Shown: positions 1 to 9,955 of the stretch, piece after piece
How positions within the stretch are numbered: position 1 is the first letter of the stretch
How the letters are laid out: every line of letters begins with the position of its first letter
NCBI GenBank assembly: GCA_026545765.1
Contig: JAIFAC010000283.1
Coordinates: 62,001-126,000, forward strand
Reading direction: 5' to 3'
Length of the DNA stretch: 64,000 bases
From: Plantago major
Lineage: Eukaryota; Streptophyta; Magnoliopsida; Lamiales; Plantaginaceae
Made by a program: the position numbers and the translations under genes
The notes under the pieces: model-generated
The model's input: only the letters and a program-made list of their open reading frames with translations
The model's database searches: none
Told to the model about the DNA's origin: nothing

Positions 1-2
1 AG

Positions 3-2709
3 TTATGTGGTAAGGAACGGTACAAGCGTTACAAGGAGGGGGCTACAAAGAAACGACAGAAGAAAAATCTCTCACATAATAAAATGTGGTACTTCCCTCT
101 AGCACCTCGTTTGAAAAGATTATATGCTTCAAGTGCTTCTGCGGATAAAATGCGGTGGCACAAGGAGCGAGTAATCTCGGATAATGCAGAAGGTGGTAGA
201 ATGAACCATCCAGCAGACTCACCCGCAAGGAAAACGTTTGACAAGACATATCCAGAGTTTGCAGCCGAATCTAGAAATGTACGATTGGGATTTTGTACGG
301 ATGGTTTTAACCCGTTCGGGAGTGAACGTAAATACTCTTGTTGGCCAGTTATGCTCACACCGTACAATCGCTTTGGTGAGTGCATGAATGAGCCATTCAT
401 GTTTTCGATCACGTTGGTGCTGGGCGAAAGATCCCGGATCGACGTTGGATGTTTTCTTGCAACCCCTAATCAAGGAGCTGATCGAGTTGTGGACGGATGG
501 TATCCTCAAGATATGATGTGTCGACAAAAAGAACTTCACCTTGAGCGGCTCTTCTTTGTACCGTGGTGACTTCCTGCGTACTCCATGCTATCTGGAAGGA
601 AAAGCTGGAAATATGCATGTCCACATTGCTTGGAGGATACGGATGCATTTAGGCGAAGGGTAGTGGAAAATTTTGTTGGTTTGATTGTCATCGTAGGTTG
701 CTAGAAAGTGACCATCCGCTCAGAAGAACAAGGATCAATTCTTGAAAAATAAAGTCGTTAACAAAAGGCCCGACAAGACTTCTTGGTGTACAAATTCTTG
801 CGGAGATTGATAGATTGGGTCTTATGAAGGTGGTCAACTTGGGTGGATGAAGCATAACGAGAAAATTTGTAAAAATGTGGTTGGAGGAAGAGAAGCATTT
901 TCGGGACTTGCCTTCTTGAGCGATCTTCTTATCCGTCACAACTTAGATTTCATGCACATTGAGAAGAACGTGTTCGAGAACTTATTCAATACACTTTGCA
1001 ACATTGAGGGAAAAACAAAGGACCATGCGAAGTCTAGATCCGAGTTGTCGACGTGATGTAAAAGGCCTGAGTTGACAAAGAAGGATGAGAATGGTAAGTG
1101 GCCGAACGCGTGCTACACAATTGACAACGCTTCTAGGTCAATTTTGTTTGATTGGGTGAGGGCATTGAGTTTCCTAAATAATTACGCCTCAAATTTAGAG
1201 AGGTGTGTGGATTTGAAGAAGACAAAGGTTTATGGGATGAAGAGCCACGACTGTCATGTGTTCATGGAGAGGCTTATCCCGGTAGCATTTCGAGAGCTTC
1301 TGCCGAAACACGTATGGACTGCTATCACCGAGTTGAGCTTATTTTTCAAAAATTTAGGCACAAGGGTGGTTCATGATAAAGTGTTGGAAAATCTTGAAAG
1401 GAACATACCATTGATTCTATGCAAGCTCGAGCGTATCTTTCCACCGAGCTGGTTTGATTCTATGGAGCACTTGTTGGTTCACCTTCCTCATGAAGCGAGA
1501 CTTGCTGGACCGGTTCTGTATCGATGGATGTATCCATTCGAGAGGTACTTGGGGAAATTGAAGAAGTATGTCAACAACAAAGGTAAACCTGAAGGTTCGA
1601 TTGCCAATGCCTACATTCGAGAGGAAACTGCAACCTTCTGCTCTTATTACTTTGATGAACACGTTCCTACGAAGACAGGAAGGCCGGATCAAAATGCAGA
1701 CACATTCGTAGTTCAAGCGGATGATGAGTTTTCCCTATCTGTCTTCAGGGTATCAGGGAGACCTCTTGGTGCAGCTAAGAAAGAATATCTTACGGATAAC
1801 GAGTTAAAAGCAGCTCAATATTATGTCCTCACGAATTGTGCTGAGGTTGACCAGTATATGGTACTATTTGCGAGGTGAGCAACCATTTATTTAAATTTTA
1901 ATATAGCTACGCAAGTCTCTACTTCAATTATAGACTTATCATCGAATCAATGTTTGCAGTTTTTTCAAAAAGCGTTGTTTGGAAGAAAATCCTCAGATGA
2001 CAGAGGATACACTAGAGGAACTACTTGACTCAAAAATTTCTACAGAATTTTCAGATTGGTTCCGAGAGTATGTCCGGAATCCTATTAACAACGTCACATG
2101 CATATACTTAAAGGCTCTCGCAGAGGGTCCATTCAAAAAGGTCTACACAATCCCAGGTTATATAGTCAATGGCCTTAGGTTCCACACGACTGAATGTAAC
2201 ACGGCCATGGCGACAAGCAACTCCGGGGTGTGTGTTAAGGGTGCAGAAGATTATGGAGACGCTACTTTGTTTGATTTCCACGGCAAGCTAAAACGAATTG
2301 TGAGGATTGAATATTCTGGATTGCCATTTAAACGAACCTTCTTGTTTGACGTTGAGTGGTATGATCCTAATCCAGGAGGTACGAGGAAGAACGAGGGGTA
2401 TGAAATGGTTGATGTGAACCAAAAGAAGAGGTACCGAACCAAGTATAAACCATTTATTCTGGCGACTCAAGCACGACAAGTGGTGTTTCTTGAATATCCA
2501 AGCAGGAAACACGATAAGGGGGAATGGTTAGTTGCGGTACCTATTCGTGCTCGCTCGAAAGTGGAGTACATTGAGAAAGACGACTCAAGAGGATGTCGAT
2601 AAACAAGCAGAAGATCCCATAGAAGCGGATGATGAGTTGTTTGATCTGCACGAGGACCAATATGTAGCCTTAGAGGACGGCGATAATAGTATACTATGTG
2701 TATTATAAA
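3..2709 (+). pseudogene. CACTA tnp2-type transposase (Transposase_21 + DUF4218 + DUF4216), decayed
   Basis: This is the transposase of the CACTA element, which would cut and join the transposon ends in the nucleus. The frame is open from base 3 and shows landmarks of the family in order: MRWHKE, HPADS, LGFCTDGFNPFG and WPVMLTPYN (3-400), YACPHCLED (about 610-650), and HNLDFMHIEKNVFENL (about 938-985). A DUF4218 block follows (about 1240-1620, with MEHLLVHLPHEARLAGPV and YPFERYLGKLKKYV). An intron with a GTGAGC donor at about 1876 and a TTTGCAG acceptor at about 1960 separates it from a DUF4216 block (about 2160-2540, LFDVEWYDP). The reading frame changes at least three times between about 470 and 850, and again near 2570 before an acidic tail. 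The product is therefore unlikely to be made whole. The family assignment is strong; exon limits in the first kilobase are uncertain. Confidence 0.85.
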
Positions 2710-2817
2710 TAGTTAGTAGTTGATAACATTTGAGTAATTATATGTGTTATTATAATCTGTTATGTATTATAACTCATACTAACACATTTTATTGTATTTA
2801 TTACATGTTTTTGCAGA

Positions 2818-4837
2818 TGCCGCGACAGAGGTCGTCCACCTATCGTCTCCCCCCACGCAGCCGGCCGCATGATAGTGGTGGGTCAGGGACAGGGTCAGAC
2901 AACAGGGAGGGCTCCGATGATCAGGACAGCAGGTTTCGGATTCCTAAGACCCCCCGGGCAGGAGAGAGTAGCCGTGGCTCTACCAGTCAGCCCGGACACA
3001 TGCTGGAGGACGACCACGACGATTGTCCCTACCTCGTGTTCGATCCAAACCATCCCAACGTCACGTTGGACGGCTTGCCTGTGATTTTCCCTATTGGTCC
3101 TACCAAGTATTATACATTCTTCTTAAATATGTAAAACATAACTTATAATGATAGTTGACAAGTACAAATTGTTGTACTAAAGTAATATATATTCGTTTCT
3201 TGTATCTTATACATTGACAACAGCTTATGGCCTCGGGAGGTGCACAACAAACTAGGTGACATCTTCCGGAGCAGGAGAGAGCCATCGGGGCAGGGTGGAG
3301 AGTGTTGGAGCCACATCTCGGAGCGCATGAGGGATGAGTACTTCGATGAGCTGAGGGTAAGTTAAAATATGACATTCCTTTGTTTGTAATTATAATCGTT
3401 TTAATATGAGTGGTATGTTAGCCACTGTATGTGAGTGGTATGTTAGCCACTTTATTTGGGTGATATGTTAGTCACCATTGTGTTAGTAAAATTTAGGACA
3501 ATGTGAGTGGTATGTTAGCCATTGTATGTGAGTGGTATGTTAGCCACTTTATTTGGGTGATATGTTAGTCACCATTGTGTTAGTAAAATTTAGGACAATG
3601 TGAGTGGTATGTTAGCCACTGTATGTGAGTGGTATGTTAGCCACTTTATTTGGGTGATATGTTAGTCACCATTGTGTTAGTAAAATTTAGGACAATGTGA
3701 GTGGTATGTTAGCCACTATATGTGAGTGGTATGTTAGCCACTTTATTTGGGTGATATGTTAGTCACCATATCTGTTATGTTGTTGTATCTTGTTAAATTG
3801 ATGTAACATGGTGATGTTATACATGTATTGACTTTGGATGTTGTATGAAATTGGGAGTGTAGAAGGAGTACTTCATTCCCAGCAGGTTGATCCCACAGAT
3901 CTGGCGTGTTTACAAGACTGTGGATCCAAACTGTACAGGGATATGGTATGTACGTGAAAGGACATTCGGGATCGTGGTGGCCCAATGGCTCCACATGTTG
4001 ATGCAGCGGAGTGGGCCCTTTGGGATGCCTACTGGCGCCGAACTGATGTCCAGGACGTTGCTTGGACTAACAGTAACGGGCATCCCGATCGTCTGGGAAG
4101 GGCCGTTCACCACCTTGGGAGGCGATCTACTGTCACTGATTTTTATCAATCGGTTCGTATATATGTGTTTTTGCAATCTAGCATTACGTGTATTTATTGT
4201 GTCTCTACTGCTCTAATACTTGTAGATGATAAATTGTTGACTAGATTTGGTTTGATTCAGGTGGCACAGGGGGAGGTGACATCCAAGTATGCCATCTTCA
4301 AGAAGGCCAAGCATAAGGGCGGGGTATGGACCGACTGCCGGGCCTCGTCTATTGCGGTATGTTTATGTTGCTTAAAGTTCATATTTGTACACTATTATAA
4401 GTTATTTTTGAAAAACAGTAACTGATCATGATATCTGTTATTTACGATTTCAGGCTGAGGTTGATGCTCAGGTAGCGAGGCCTGAGGAAGAGACGGGCGA
4501 GGAGCTGTCAACTGAACAAGCTGACAACATCTTCTTAGAGGTCAACCAACCGGACAAGAAAGGACGAATATATGGACTCAGGAGCCTTGGTTTGAGCCTG
4601 GCTAGTCCTGGGTGCTCCTCATCATCATCTCAGCAGTCCAGACGTCCGGTATACACACATGACCAGGTCTCGAAAATGGTGCAGTCGCAGGTCCGGGAAC
4701 AGGTTGCAGCTCTAACTCAAGAGATGCAACGTGTCGCCCAAGAACAAAGGGAGGAGAACGAGCGCCTTTGTTTACAGATGGAGCAGTTCATGTCCCAGTT
4801 CCGCCATCACCCACACCCACCCCCGTCTGATAGCTAG
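2818..4837 (+). CDS. CACTA second gene, Transposase_24 (Ptta/En/Spm) protein, spliced
   Basis: This gene lies just downstream of the tnp2 gene. Proteins of this kind (TNPA-like, Pfam Transposase_24) are thought to bind the subterminal repeats and assist transposition. The likely exons are 2818-3106, 3224-3356, 3863-about 4152, 4261-4356 and 4454-4837, each bounded by plausible GT and AG sites. The ATG at 2818 directly follows a TTTGCAG acceptor, so the leader is probably spliced. The N-terminus is rich in Arg, Ser, Gly and Asp. The middle holds WSHISERMRDEYFDELR, EWALWDAYWRR and VAQGEVTSKYAIFKKAKHK, and the C-terminus has KKGRIYGLRSLG followed by a Gln/Glu-rich likely coiled coil and a stop at 4837. 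A frame change near 3945-3985 separates two matching parts of exon 3, so this copy may be broken. The second intron contains a 97-bp minisatellite. Confidence 0.65.
3408..3768 (+). repeat. 97-bp minisatellite, about 3.7 copies, in an intron
   Basis: Copies start at 3408, 3505, 3602 and 3699, an exact 97-bp period. Each copy is itself built from three related sub-units, two starting GAGTGGTATGTTAGCCAC and one GGTGATATGTTAGTCACC. Each sub-unit has short complementary ends (GTGG/CCAC or GGTGA/TCACC), so the transcript could form a row of small hairpins. The array lies inside the second intron of the Transposase_24 gene. Confidence 0.95.
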
Positions 4838-4989
4838 TTATGTATCTGTATTTTCGGATTTTTTTTCATATTTACACTTGTTTGGATAATTTCTCCAGCT
4901 CCGGATATTACTTTTTTTATTCATTGAAATATTTTTCGTATTATTGATTTATTATCGAACATTATATTGATTAAAAAGGTGAACTACGA

Positions 4990-5310
4990 AAAACAGGGAT
5001 TAATATGAAATAAATAGTGACGGATTAATAGTGACGGAATTAGTGACGGAATTCACAGTGACGGAATTAGTGACGGAATTTTAGATTCCGTCACTAATTT
5101 CAATAAAATATTGGACTATCCGTCGTTATATTTCGATTTAAAAAAAATATATATATTATAAAGTCAAATATATAATCTGTCGCGAATTGGTCGACGGATA
5201 ATCTATCCGTCGTCCCAGCTCCAGGGGGCGACGGATTTTCTATCCGTCGCCCGATCGATGGCCTTAAGCGACGGATTTATCCGTGGCCCCAGCCCGGATT
5301 TTTTGTAGTG
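4990..5310 (+). repeat. CACTA subterminal repeat block and right terminus
   Basis: The word GTGACGGA or its variants (GACGGAAT, GACGGATT, ATCCGTCG) recurs more than ten times in both orientations between about 5018 and 5285. The block ends at 5310 in TTTTTTGTAGTG, the complement of CACTACAAAAAA. Such arrays are the binding sites for the element's second protein in En/Spm. A short foldback (TGACGGAATT...AGATTCCGTCA) lies at about 5071-5094. Confidence 0.9.
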
Positions 5311-5489
5311 CCCTATGGGTCACACTTTATGATGATTATTCTACCGATGAGTATTATGATAAATTATGTATTAATTGGATTAGTAATAATTTATTATTAG
5401 AATTATTAATTAGATTTAATGTTATAATGTTTTGGGCTGATTGAAAATGAAGTCTATAAAGATTGCAAAAGAATATATATATGGTTTGG

Positions 5490-5556
5490 CCAGATGAGAT
5501 TCGAACTAGAGACCTCAAGTAATTGGACTTTCTACATAGCCAACTGAGCTGGGCAG
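5490..5556 (-). other. tRNA-like sequence with A-box and B-box, possibly a SINE head
   Basis: Read on the minus strand it contains AGCTCAGTTGGC, close to the tRNA A-box, and about 35 bases later AGTTCGAATCTC, close to the B-box. The acceptor and T stems do not pair well, so it is not a working tRNA gene. Either a tRNA-derived SINE or a tRNA relic would explain it. Confidence 0.4.
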
Positions 5557-5812
5557 TATGTTGATTGTATTTGGATTGATCTCGATTAAAGTCCAATGTG
5601 GACAGTTTGTATTTGATAAGATCAAATCACCATTATGATTCCTAATAGAAGATGACTTTGAGTTTGGTTGGTATTGGGACTCCAACTCACCTGCGCGAAT
5701 CTTACATTATATATAGGCCAATGTGGTCTTCATAATGCTACACAATAATCTTGGCATTCATACTCATTAAATAGTTTAAAGAACTCCTAGCGTTCTTGGT
5801 AGAATTCAATCC

Positions 5813-5995
5813 ATGTGGAGACAACTCAAGTTGAATCCTAACGAAGTACCGGAGATTGAAGAGCAGGATGATATCACTCCTGAGGAGCTTGAGGAAATCA
5901 GACAACAAGAAGACGAAGCAGAGGAACAACAATTAGCTGTTGCTGAGGATCTTGTTGCTGATCAAAACTCGCTGCTATTGGAAGTAGACAAGTAG
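5813..5995 (+). CDS. Short acidic open frame, function unknown
   Basis: This is a 60-codon frame starting MWRQLKLNPNEVPEIEEQ and very rich in Glu, Gln and Asp, with a heptad-like pattern that could form a coiled coil. It lies about 100 bp downstream of a TATATATA-like sequence near 5705. I do not recognise the family. It may be the first exon of a larger gene or a chance frame in a decayed element; there is no supporting copy in the window. Confidence 0.2.
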   Translation: MWRQLKLNPNEVPEIEEQDDITPEELEEIRQQEDEAEEQQLAVAEDLVADQNSLLLEVDK

Positions 5996-6435
5996 GTGTT
6001 TTGATCTCTGTGCATGCTTATTATTTATGCATGTTTATCGTTAAATAATCGTTGTCAGTTTATGCGTAAGATAAAATTTTCGAAATTCCGCTGCGTATAC
6101 TATGTACAAATTTCTTACGTCTACTAACATTACTTAACTTGAAATCCTTGTCTTTTTAAAAGCTTATTATCATGAATGCATGTTCACATACTCAAACTCA
6201 TGGATGAATGTACTAATGAGTGATTGTGTAAACGTCATACATGAGATAAGATATTATAAAAACTAGTAAATCATGTGTAGCATTCTTTCTGTAAACAAAT
6301 TAACTAACAACATAATGCACAACAACACTTGCACATCAAAGCAAGCACAACCTCAACAATGCCCGTGAGGAGACAACAGTATTACCCAACTTTTTACATA
6401 ATATACTAGTGTGCGTAGCACTTAGATGTAGTCAA

Positions 6436-6443
6436 CCAAATAT
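6436..6443 (+). repeat. Target-site duplication, left copy (CCAAATAT)
   Basis: CCAAATAT at 6436-6443 is repeated exactly at 13127-13134, immediately outside the two inverted repeats of the Mutator-like element. Mutator-like elements make 8-10 bp duplications, usually 9, so this fits the family. Confidence 0.85.
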
Positions 6444-6710
6444 GAGAGTTGTTAAACGCAGCACCAATTCGGCTAAACGCAGCACCAATTATTTGAGTAC
6501 TTGCCCAAAATACCCCTAACTTAAAAAAATCGTATAACATTAACGTAAAATCGTAATAACTCGTTTACGCGAACACAATAACATTAACATGCACGATTCA
6601 TCACGAATTACAACAATTAAAAACATCGAAATTTTTTAACAAACTTTACTTATTGAAACAAAATTATAAAATACATAAATATTTAAACACTATATACATA
6701 ATTAAAAAAA
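6444..6710 (+). repeat. MULE left terminal inverted repeat
   Basis: It starts GAGAGTTGTTAAACGC and matches the reverse complement of 12841-13126 over about 265 bp, with scattered substitutions and one small length difference. Within it the word AAACGCAGCACCAATT occurs twice. Long inverted repeats like this are usual for MULEs and contain transposase binding sites. Confidence 0.92.
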
Positions 6711-6738
6711 TTCAGAATGGTCAGGGTTGCACATTTTG

Positions 6739-6765
6739 TGAACTGCCGTATCACACGGCAGTTCA
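6739..6765. repeat. Perfect hairpin just inside the left inverted repeat
   Basis: The arms TGAACTGCCGT and ACGGCAGTTCA (11 bp each) are perfectly complementary around a 5-base loop. It lies about 190 bp beyond the end of the PMD gene on the minus strand. It might act in 3' end formation or as a protein site; this is inference. Confidence 0.8.
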
Positions 6766-6954
6766 TAATCTGGCAAATTTATGGCCAGATCCGGCCCGAT
6801 CAGGAATTTGTTTTTTCTTTTTTTTTCTAAATATATATATATATATTCAAACCGGTATATATATTTCTCAATATTATATTCAAACTTGAATCGAAATACT
6901 TTCGAATAAAAGATTACAACTTGAACACGGACGAACGAACTTGAATCGAAAATA

Positions 6955-9189
6955 TTACATGTCATGACTAGGTAATGATGGAATAACATCTTTAAAGTGT
7001 TCACAAATTTCATCGAGAATGTCGAATACGTCATTTTGGCTCATACAACGCCTGTTCGGCTCAGTGATGCGTGCAAGTTTAGCTCCGAGCCATTGTATCC
7101 TCTACAAAATAAAAAACATACATAATAAGAATTGAGAGATGAAATGCTAGCGTTGTGAATGTATATGTATTGAATGTTTAGGAACCATACCACGGTAGGA
7201 TTCATGTCGGATGGTCGGTAATGTTCTCTTCGAGTAAAGGTTTGTTGGCGTGTCACTTGCCTATGCGTCCTTGCGTGAAACCATTTGTTGTAGTTTGGAA
7301 AACTTTCATATCCGTAATGCACTCGAAGTGCTTGATTATGGAAATTACATCGAACGTTTTGAAAGTTTTCGAAGGAGTCTTGAGCAGGATATGAACATTT
7401 GTAGAATGCCGGTTGTGGTGGCCTTGAGACAACTATTGGTTGTATGAGTGGTTGTGGAATTAGTTGGGGATATCCGAACTGACGCATAACACGGTCTGCA
7501 TGTCAGCCTCTGTAATCTTTAAACAATGAATAATTCCTCTAAATTGAGAAATGGGGACTACTTCCTCTGCTGCACGTCCGAATGGTGCCCACATAACCTA
7601 TTACATAAGAGGTAAGTAAGTAAATAATTTTAACATAGTTTCAATCTTTATGAAGACAAGCGTGAAAAATGTGATGACATACTTCATTCGAAGCAATATT
7701 GTCTATGGCACTTATGTATGCAAGATGTAGAGCATCTTGATCTTGGTGGACGGTTCCCAAGTTCCATGATTCAAAAGAAGGAAAGTGCTTGTTGATCCAC
7801 ATCTGAAATCATATAAAGACTTCAACAAAAATGTATTCTCTTTTCAAGTTATGATAAAATGTAAAAATTATATAGAGCTAGCAAACCTGCACAAGTGAGA
7901 GACATCCATCTATTTGATTACAGTCAATACGTGATGCAATTCCCAACTGTCTATATTGATTGGCAAGTGCAGCAGCTCCCCATGCGTACGTTTGAACCTC
8001 TTCCAGCTGATTTAGGAACGGTAGAAATCCAGCTGGTACTCGAGTACTACTCTTGTCGACAAACAACGATGTGCCTAACAACCACAACAGGTACATGACA
8101 GCATGTGAATGGGGTGGTAGAGTTTGTGCTTTTAAAGCATCCTCAATTGTGGTACGCTTGAACCCAGCACTTTTGTAGTTGGCCCTCACCAAGGCATCAT
8201 TCATTTGCATATGAGTTGACAAAAAATGCCTGATTTGTTCTGGGCTGTGAGTCACCACCTTCACCGCACGACCCTGCACAGGAATTCCTAATAGAAAATG
8301 GACATCATGCAGAGTTATAGTCATCTCACCGAATGGCAAGTGAAAGCTATTAGTTTCAGGATGCCACCGTTCAACAGATGCACTAATCAAAGGCATGTTG
8401 ATCTTCGGTTGCATAACGGTGGGCAAGTGTGAGAGAAGGTTGTTGTTGACAACATTGTTGACATTGTCGTTCAAGTAATCTTTGAACTTGGTCAATTTTT
8501 TGTGTTGATGAAACCCCCCTAGAATATTGCGATCCTGCGACATTTTAAAGTAAACAATAAATAAGAATGAGTTAACTATAGTGAATATGAATCGTCGGAT
8601 TTTATAGATCAGGAATGGAATGGCATACATTTCCAATCCATATGGAATGAGCAATGTGGCCTAGAAATCCTTTGAGTAACTCCAGATCTGACGGGCCTCC
8701 ATCAACAGCATGTGTTAGCTCTTCCCAGGGTTGATTGGTGGGATCATTACGAGCTTCCACTCCATGCTGGCTGCCAGAAGCATAGGAATTGGTGTCATTA
8801 AAATGTATCGATGCCCGGTACCGGTACGAATTGGTGTCGTCGACATTTATATTTGGCCGGTACGAATTGGTCGGGGGTGACTCGTTACCCACCTGTTCAT
8901 TCATTTCACATTCAAGTGCTGCCCTTGTTTGGTTGTCAATGGTCGGGGGTGACTCGGTTGTGTCCCTTATTAAGTTTTCAGTCGCATCCGAACTGAAATC
9001 AGGATTGGCCATGCGATACGACCTTCGAGCTCTTGCTGAAGCAGCCACTGGCCCTCTTTCCCTTCCATCAATCTCTTTCAATCGTCTAGAATATTTGTCG
9101 ACTGACACATGTGGGATATCTGGGGCGTTTCTTTTTGATGGACCGCCGCGATCTTTGGATGAACCGCCCTTAGTGAAGTGCTGAAACAA
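6955..9189 (-). CDS. Plant mobile domain (PMD, MAIN-like) protein carried by the MULE
   Basis: This is a minus-strand gene of five exons, about 627 codons: 9189-8629, 8534-7887, 7802-7683, 7597-7191 and 7101-6955. Every intron has GT and AG ends and the codon phases match. Exon 1 is a low-complexity N-terminus with repeated TNSYR motifs. Exon 2 holds the PMD core, with DRNILGGFHQHKKL, ISASVERWHPETNSFHLPFG, MTITLHDVHFLLGIPVQG and MYLLWLLGTSLFVDKS. Later exons carry VMWAPFGR and RVMRQFGYPQ. PMD proteins such as MAIN and MAIL1 act in the nucleus in silencing and genome stability, and the domain is also found inside transposons. The one defect seen is a frame change near 7500, between ITEADM and RVMRQFG. 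Its TATA box is at 9409-9416. What it does for the transposon is unknown. Confidence 0.85.
8785..8880 (-). repeat. Short coding repeat in PMD exon 1
   Basis: The minus-strand protein reads TNSYRP, TNSYRYR and TNSYASG in succession. The DNA word for TNSYR (CCGGTACGAATTGGTGTC and variants) recurs three to four times. This is a small in-frame expansion in the low-complexity N-terminus. Confidence 0.7.
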
Positions 9190-9408
9190 TCAAATAAGAA
9201 TGATCGGAGTGTTAGAATTCGACGAGAAACATGAACAATCAAATATCTTAATACAGTTTATTAATGTTTTATCATATCTTTACCTTCCAGATTCCTACCA
9301 TTTAGATGCTTAAGAATTTGGTGGTGTTTAAGTGAAGAAGAATAATATGTTTAAGTGAAGAAGAAAGAAGAGAATGGTGTGGTGCAAATTTGTTGACAAG
9401 GTGTAGAG

Positions 9409-9416
9409 TATTTATA
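9409..9416 (-). promoter_or_regulatory. TATA box for the PMD gene
   Basis: On the minus strand the sequence CCCTATAAATAC is a textbook plant TATA box. It lies about 220 bp upstream of the PMD start codon at 9189. Confidence 0.75.
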
Positions 9417-9449
9417 GGGAAAAACCGACCGACCCGACCGACCCGACCC

Positions 9450-9607
9450 GTATCCAAGGGTCAAATCACCCTTGGATACTCTTCCAAGGGTCACTTGACC
9501 CTTGGGACAAAGCATGCCCATGCTTTGTCTTTAAGGACAAAGCAAGATGCTTGCTTTGTCCTTAAGGACAAAGCATGCATGAATTGTCCCATCCGGGACA
9601 ATTCATG
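9450..9607. promoter_or_regulatory. Five consecutive perfect hairpins in the bidirectional promoter
   Basis: Five inverted repeats follow each other with almost no gap: 9450-9479 (12-bp arms, GTATCCAAGGGT), 9484-9505 (10-bp arms), 9506-9529 (11-bp arms, GACAAAGCATG), 9531-9565 (16-bp arms, TTAAGGACAAAGCAAG) and 9578-9607 (13-bp arms, CATGAATTGTCCC). All arms are perfect and loops are 2-6 bases. The cluster lies just upstream of the PMD TATA box and about 210 bp upstream of the transposase TATA box. It may be a protein-binding array, a recombination product or a source of small RNAs; the role is unknown. Confidence 0.9.
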
Positions 9608-9610
9608 TAT

Positions 9611-9772
9611 GCAATTGTTCTGGCTTTGTCCGTTTTAATAATAAATATATCCCATTTTTTCGATTCACGGTATGTTTCTAGTAACACATCCTGAACAATT
9701 GCATGGCTTTCTCCGTTTTAATGACAAATATATCCCATTTTTCGATTCACGGTATGTTTTTAGTAACACAAC
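9611..9772 (+). repeat. Tandem duplication in the transposase promoter, about 80-85 bp unit
   Basis: Two adjacent blocks (from about 9611 and 9695) share ACAAATATATCCCATTTTT-like, CGATTCACGGTATGTTT and AGTAACACA segments in the same order. They lie between the hairpin cluster and the TATA box at 9819, so they could be duplicated upstream control elements. Confidence 0.75.
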
Positions 9773-9818
9773 ACTAACACAATCAACTGAGGTACATTTT
9801 CAATTCATTCATTTTCTC

Positions 9819-9825
9819 TATAAAA
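9819..9825 (+). promoter_or_regulatory. TATA box for the MULE transposase gene
   Basis: CTCTATAAAATGG lies 137 bp upstream of the ATG at 9956, pointing away from the PMD promoter. A start site about 30 bp downstream would give a leader of roughly 105 bases. Confidence 0.7.
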
Positions 9826-9955
9826 TGGTCCCCTACCTAATCATATTCAATTCATTCACCCTTCTTTTCTCTAACAAATGGTCCCCTGCACTAATCATAT
9901 TCTAAACACTTGAAACCCGGAACACTAATCATATTCTAAACACTTAAAAAACACA

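Larger units (their letters stand above)
1..5310 (+). mobile_element. CACTA (En/Spm) DNA transposon, right-hand part
   Basis: This is a CACTA-superfamily DNA transposon whose left end lies outside the window. The right end is placed at 5310, because the last bases read on the opposite strand start CACTACAAAAAATCCGGGC, the family's terminal signature. Inside are a tnp2-type transposase gene (to about 2709), a second spliced gene (2818-4837) and a block of short subterminal repeats built on a GACGGA word. The order tnp2 gene, second gene, subterminal repeats, terminus is the classic En/Spm layout. The transposase frame is disrupted several times, so this copy is probably not autonomous. The 3-bp target duplication cannot be checked because the left end is missing. 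Confidence 0.9.
5311..6435. other. Unassigned spacer between the CACTA and Mutator-like elements
   Basis: No recognisable gene family lies here. The stretch holds a tRNA-like sequence on the minus strand (5490-5556), a TATATATA-like box near 5705 followed by a 60-codon acidic open frame (5813-5995), and AT-rich DNA after it. The TATA-like box, transcript-like spacing and short open frame could be a decayed LTR or gene start, but no second copy exists in the window to test this. Confidence 0.5.

Noticed and set aside
3408-3768. Regular repeats with short palindromes that could be mistaken for a CRISPR array
   Set aside because: The sub-units are contiguous without unique spacers, the period is 97 bp with internal variation, and the sequence is a plant intron in a transposon gene.
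5490-5556. A possible tRNA gene
   Set aside because: The A- and B-boxes are present, but the acceptor and T stems do not pair, so a working tRNA is unlikely.
8789-9184. A 131-codon plus-strand frame
   Set aside because: It is antisense to exon 1 of the PMD gene, which has a start, splice sites and TATA box; the plus-strand frame has none.
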